The notes under the pieces are model-generated. The model did not search any database, was not told the origin of the DNA, and saw only the letters and a list, made by a program, of their open reading frames with translations. Position numbers and translations under genes: made by a program. A stretch of 64,000 bases of DNA from CALDTK01 sp045110575 (GTDB lineage: Bacteria > Bacteroidota > Bacteroidia > Chitinophagales > Saprospiraceae): positions 51,202-115,201 of the forward strand of contig JBGCGF010000023.1 in assembly GCA_045110575.1 (NCBI GenBank). The letters are read 5' to 3'. Below, piece after piece: positions 60,723 through 64,000 of the stretch; position 1 is the first letter of the stretch, and every line of letters starts with the position of its first letter.

Positions 60723-61298
60723 CTACTTAGATACTTTTTCAGCACGTAGTCTACTCAGACTCTCTTGAGTGATCCCCATGTATGAGGCAATGTGATAATT
60801 GCGGGTGTACTGCTCAATATCAGGATACTGCTCAAGAAATAAATCATACCGCTCTGCTGCAGTCAGTTGTAACTGATTCAAAATACGCTTGTGCAGACTC
60901 ACTACGTGGCGCTCAAGCAGGTTGCGTTGAAAGGGCTCATACTCAGGAAATAACGTCAGTATTTCATTCATTTTTTTTGAGTCGAATTCGATAACCCTAG
61001 ATTCCTTTAAACACGCTATAGTGAGGGTTGCGAGCTCATTTGTATGGATCGCGATGTAGTCGCTAATCCACCAATTTTTAACCGCAAACTGAAGCGTATG
61101 CTCTTTCCCTCTTTTATCGATGCAGTAAGACCGAAGACACCCCGAATTCACGAAATACACCTTGTTTACCACCTCTCCTTGTCGAATCAAAACGGTCCCT
61201 TTCGGAAAAACCTTCTCTGTTGCGATTGACCTCAAGTAGTCTTCAGCTGCTGTGCTGAGGGCGATGCTTGCCTTCACTTTGCTGATGAGTGCTTCCAT
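60723..61298 (-). CDS. Crp/Fnr-family transcriptional regulator
   Basis: 191 residues: cyclic-nucleotide-binding-like barrel (residues about 25-115: EKVFPKGTVLIRQGEVVNKVYFVNSGCLRSYCIDKRGKEHTLQFAVKNWWISDY) and a C-terminal helix-turn-helix (AAERYDLFLEQYPDIEQYTRNYHIASYMGITQESLSRLRAE). The Bacteroidota variant has no canonical cAMP pocket (RExA missing), so the ligand is unknown. Placed 135 bp upstream of hchA on the same strand; it likely controls it. Confidence 0.93.
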   Translation of the reverse strand: MEALISKVKASIALSTAAEDYLRSIATEKVFPKGTVLIRQGEVVNKVYFVNSGCLRSYCIDKRGKEHTLQFAVKNWWISDYIAIHTNELATLTIACLKESRVIEFDSKKMNEILTLFPEYEPFQRNLLERHVVSLHKRILNQLQLTAAERYDLFLEQYPDIEQYTRNYHIASYMGITQESLSRLRAEKVSK

Positions 61299-61373
61299 GG
61301 CTCAAGAGTAGGGAGAAATGAGGAGACGGGAGTTGCTTACCGGAGCAGGCCTTTTAAAAGCCAAATGACACGC

Positions 61374-63830
61374 TTAACGCTGCACAATGAATTGCGCTGC
61401 ATTTACCTCTTGCCCTGCAACTTGCAGCACGTAGTTTCCAGACGGTAGATGTCGAACATCAATATGAGACAATGATTCACCAGCGCTGAAGGTCAACGTT
61501 TGAAGAACCTGCCCTGTAGCCGTTGCAAGAATTCTTACTTCACTAGCTTTCGCGAAAACCAGCTCCTTGCTGAGGCGAATGGTTTGACGTGCAGGATTTG
61601 GCGAGAGTGTGATTTCCTCACCTGATGAAGGTGCTATGATCCCAACGAGGGTATTTGTAGGCAGTATCGAACGCGCAAATAGATTTATCCGACCGGTATC
61701 CGGCAACATTGTTCTAGTCGTAGCAACAAAAATTGAATCACCTTTTAGACTTGTTACTGGCCAATTAGAATGAGGGAGATCACTCAGGTCCCAAGACCGA
61801 GACTCAAAATGACCGTTTTGGTATCTCACCTGATAGTATGTATCACCATCAATAAAGACGACACGATTACTTGAAGGACCGTCAGTCCAACCCAACGGAC
61901 TATTTATAAATGTATTTACGTCAACATCTGCAGAGTCGATCGGAATACCAAGATTGGAATAGGAAATATGGCGAACAAAATCTCTATTGTCATGAAATTG
62001 AAGACTAGAGAAACCTTCATTCGTCATAAACCATTCAGCCCTGCCTCCACTTGCAGCAACAGTATTTATGCGTTGATTTAGAAGAAGCTCACTCGTACCA
62101 ATATCGTAAGCCTTTAGTAAAAAATTGGATCTGTTATTGTTCATAGTTGTAAGAACGAACACCGTGTCATTTTGGGAAAATACATCTATTTTATTTACGC
62201 CAAGATTTGGTGGAATTATACCTTCCAAGAATAGTGGGTCCACAACTTCTACAGACGCAGTTGGTCCGCGTAAGTCTACACGATTCAAGGCTAGCTCTTC
62301 GACTCCGTAGGTGGTTGTGACGTAATAGACAATGTCCTCATTTCCTGTACTCCCAAAATAGATAAAACTATTTTGACTATAATTAGATTCATTCTTATCA
62401 TAGGACAACCGTGGCGTACGAGCGACTGCTCTGCTTGATCCATCCTCATTAAAAAATCTAATTTCAAATTCAGCAGTATCGCGATTTATTCGATCAGCAG
62501 CTATTGTCATAAAGCCATTAGTTGTCGACTTCAAGGTTTCAATTTCTAGATTTCGACCAGATGTTGTGGAAGGGATGACCTCTATTGTATCCGGACGAAC
62601 GATAAAAAGTCGAGAAATTGAATCTGTTGATGCTATCAGTGCAGTTTGATCACCTACCGCAAGCAACTCTGGCCGGCTGATACTTACTGGCGCTTCACCA
62701 AATACTGACTCACGCAAGAGTAAATCTCCGTCTTCACTAAATCTCTCTACGAAGAATTCTGGTTGCGTATCTGTTGGGACAGTAAATGAAAGAAAGATAA
62801 ATTCTCCGTTGCCATTTACAAGTGAGACATCCGGTAAATATTCTCCACTAGCGACTTTTATCGCCTTGTGCTGACCAGCAACGTTAACTGAATAAAACCC
62901 CGTAGGATTTAATGGCCCGAAACGATTGACGGACAAAGCGTATGTACCTACATAGCTTGTATCTGGCGTGCGTCGAAGTTGGAGTGTAGAATACGGAAAA
63001 CTGTCAATCCAAATACCTGCATCAATATCATACAAGGATCGTTTCGAACCACCTTGACTTGGAGAACTCGCAACTAATACTAGCGAAGAATTGACCCTGC
63101 TCCGTGCAAACCCTGTCAATGATCTAAGTGAGATTGCAAGATTAAAATTTGGCAATTGCGTCGCCTCAAATATTGTCGCTCCAGGAAGCAACTTGCGCGC
63201 ATCAAGCATTGTGTCGACCGTATTACTGAGTACGACAATGGTATCACGCTTAAATGCAATCGCATATTGATCACGCTCAGGAAAGTTGGTTAACGTCTCA
63301 GATCGAACCGTTGAAGTACCAGCATCGATGATGTGCGCTTTTACAGTTGAACCATCACGCTCTTCAAAGAGCCATACTTCATCGTTGGTTGGGTTAGTAA
63401 GCCAACGATCGTTATCCTCTAGCTGTATGAGGCCATTGATCGTATAGTCTTCGACTTGAGCAAGTACGTTAAGTTGAGGATCAATCGAAAACGTGTTTAA
63501 AACTGCATTTGGAAACACTTTATCATAAGCGAATAAGGTCATTTGATCCCCATCGGTATAGATGTATGGCGTGTAGCCCGTGTTGAGCGCGGCAAATTCT
63601 GGAAAGGGACGATTCAACAGGATGTCTCCCGACGAACTAATTCGAACGAGGTGTGGAACCTGATTCAACATGTGTACCGCTACAAACGACCCATCGGAGA
63701 GCTGCTCGCTCGTCGTTAGAATAGAGCGAGATTCGATAGGCGCGTCATAATACCTAGTCGTGAAGTTTTGAGCGAACATCGAACTACTCAGAAGGAGTAA
63801 GACAGTTACTTTAAGTAGGTTATCGATCAT
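61374..63830 (-). CDS. Large T9SS type A cargo protein, beta-propeller-like, function unknown
   Basis: 818 residues. Signal peptide MIDNLLKVTVLLLLSSSMFAQ. The body consists of repeated four-strand-like units with Asp-rich turns (LSDGSFVAVHMLNQVPHLVRISSSGDILLNRPF; NGNGEFIFLSFTV; FVERFSEDGDLLLRESVFG; FEIRFFNEDGSSRAV), suggesting beta-propellers. It ends with a clear T9SS type A domain (LSPNPARQTIRLSKELVFAKASEVRILATATGQVLQ...LPSGNYVLQVAGQEVNAAQFIVQR). Layout matches the 827-residue protein at 51779-54262. A repeat variant GCTTTCGCGAAAAC (61546-61559) encodes the FAKA within the sorting domain. Confidence 0.8.
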   Translation of the reverse strand: MIDNLLKVTVLLLLSSSMFAQNFTTRYYDAPIESRSILTTSEQLSDGSFVAVHMLNQVPHLVRISSSGDILLNRPFPEFAALNTGYTPYIYTDGDQMTLFAYDKVFPNAVLNTFSIDPQLNVLAQVEDYTINGLIQLEDNDRWLTNPTNDEVWLFEERDGSTVKAHIIDAGTSTVRSETLTNFPERDQYAIAFKRDTIVVLSNTVDTMLDARKLLPGATIFEATQLPNFNLAISLRSLTGFARSRVNSSLVLVASSPSQGGSKRSLYDIDAGIWIDSFPYSTLQLRRTPDTSYVGTYALSVNRFGPLNPTGFYSVNVAGQHKAIKVASGEYLPDVSLVNGNGEFIFLSFTVPTDTQPEFFVERFSEDGDLLLRESVFGEAPVSISRPELLAVGDQTALIASTDSISRLFIVRPDTIEVIPSTTSGRNLEIETLKSTTNGFMTIAADRINRDTAEFEIRFFNEDGSSRAVARTPRLSYDKNESNYSQNSFIYFGSTGNEDIVYYVTTTYGVEELALNRVDLRGPTASVEVVDPLFLEGIIPPNLGVNKIDVFSQNDTVFVLTTMNNNRSNFLLKAYDIGTSELLLNQRINTVAASGGRAEWFMTNEGFSSLQFHDNRDFVRHISYSNLGIPIDSADVDVNTFINSPLGWTDGPSSNRVVFIDGDTYYQVRYQNGHFESRSWDLSDLPHSNWPVTSLKGDSIFVATTRTMLPDTGRINLFARSILPTNTLVGIIAPSSGEEITLSPNPARQTIRLSKELVFAKASEVRILATATGQVLQTLTFSAGESLSHIDVRHLPSGNYVLQVAGQEVNAAQFIVQR

Positions 63831-63966
63831 GGGATAATGTTTAAATAAGAACGAGCTTCAATCACACCTGTCCAAAACAATGATTTGACTGAGCGTATTT
63901 GAAAGATGAGCGCGAGTAGAAGTTCCCTAAGTTTAGGGTGTTATCACCTCACACCTCGCGCTCACC

Positions 63967-64000
63967 ATGAAAGTAAGTCTTCTTTGCCAATTACTTGGCG
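63967..64000 (+). CDS. Start of a further gene, cut by the window edge
   Basis: ATG at 63967 opens MKVSLLCQLLG and continues past the end; it resembles the start of a signal peptide. Divergent from the T9SS cargo gene across a 136-bp gap. Only 11 codons are visible, so no identification. Confidence 0.35.
   Translation, partial: MKVSLLCQLLG

Overview
The window looks like a chromosomal segment of a free-living, probably marine or aquatic member of the Bacteroidota, most likely a Saprospiria/Lewinella-like bacterium. Evidence: at least five secreted proteins end in the type IX secretion (T9SS) type A sorting domain and one in the type B (gliding-motility-associated) domain; many lipoproteins; TAnnTTTG-type (-7) promoters; no Shine-Dalgarno sequences of note; and family variants typical of Bacteroidota (TPR-LytS histidine kinase, DUF5522, PF14905 barrel receptor, short Ssb, BlaI/M56 pair). 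The genus is an inference. No tRNA, rRNA, CRISPR array, prophage or integrative element was seen; the only mobile-type gene is a REP-associated tyrosine transposase (RAYT).

Layout. 1-3611: acetate uptake and activation (cut-off Na+/solute symporter, then acs). 3612-10194: secreted polysaccharide degradation (GH144-like glucanase, a T9SS protein, GH16 beta-glucanase), followed by an orphan TPR histidine kinase. 12236-16669: housekeeping genes (mnmG, arfB-like) and two unknowns. 16691-20424: CotH-kinase lipoprotein and a SprB-repeat T9SS type B protein. 20618-24159: tryptophan dioxygenase, then a fructokinase/GH32 fructan pair. 24169-31352: envelope and housekeeping block (fluC/crcB, wecA-like, M3 peptidase, uppS, bamA). 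31453-36976: small regulator, a degenerate M24 peptidase homologue, M28 peptidase, DUF5522 with a BtuF-like protein, GNAT, ssb. 37474-44848: TPM protein, then an apparent three-gene unit of BlaI-type repressor, M56 metallopeptidase carrying ankyrin repeats and His-rich segments, and an outer-membrane barrel receptor. 44908-57267: lipoproteins, PaiB-like flavoprotein, cytochrome c/sugar dehydrogenase, T9SS cargo, Nudix, pirin, ECF sigma factor with a membrane partner. 57276-64000: hydrolase, RAYT with flanking REP hairpins, hchA with a Crp/Fnr regulator, and another large T9SS cargo protein.

The most unusual signals are: (1) a dispersed 14-mer, GTTTTGGCGAAAGC, and close variants, spread through genes and intergenic DNA on both strands, with one perfect inverted pair forming a terminator-like hairpin, which resembles an uptake-signal-type repeat family; (2) the BlaI / M56-ankyrin / outer-membrane receptor operon with its own palindromic operator and promoter; (3) an aminopeptidase P homologue that has lost at least four of the five metal ligands; (4) the RAYT with six or so REP-like hairpins around it. 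Searches that would settle these are stated in each finding.
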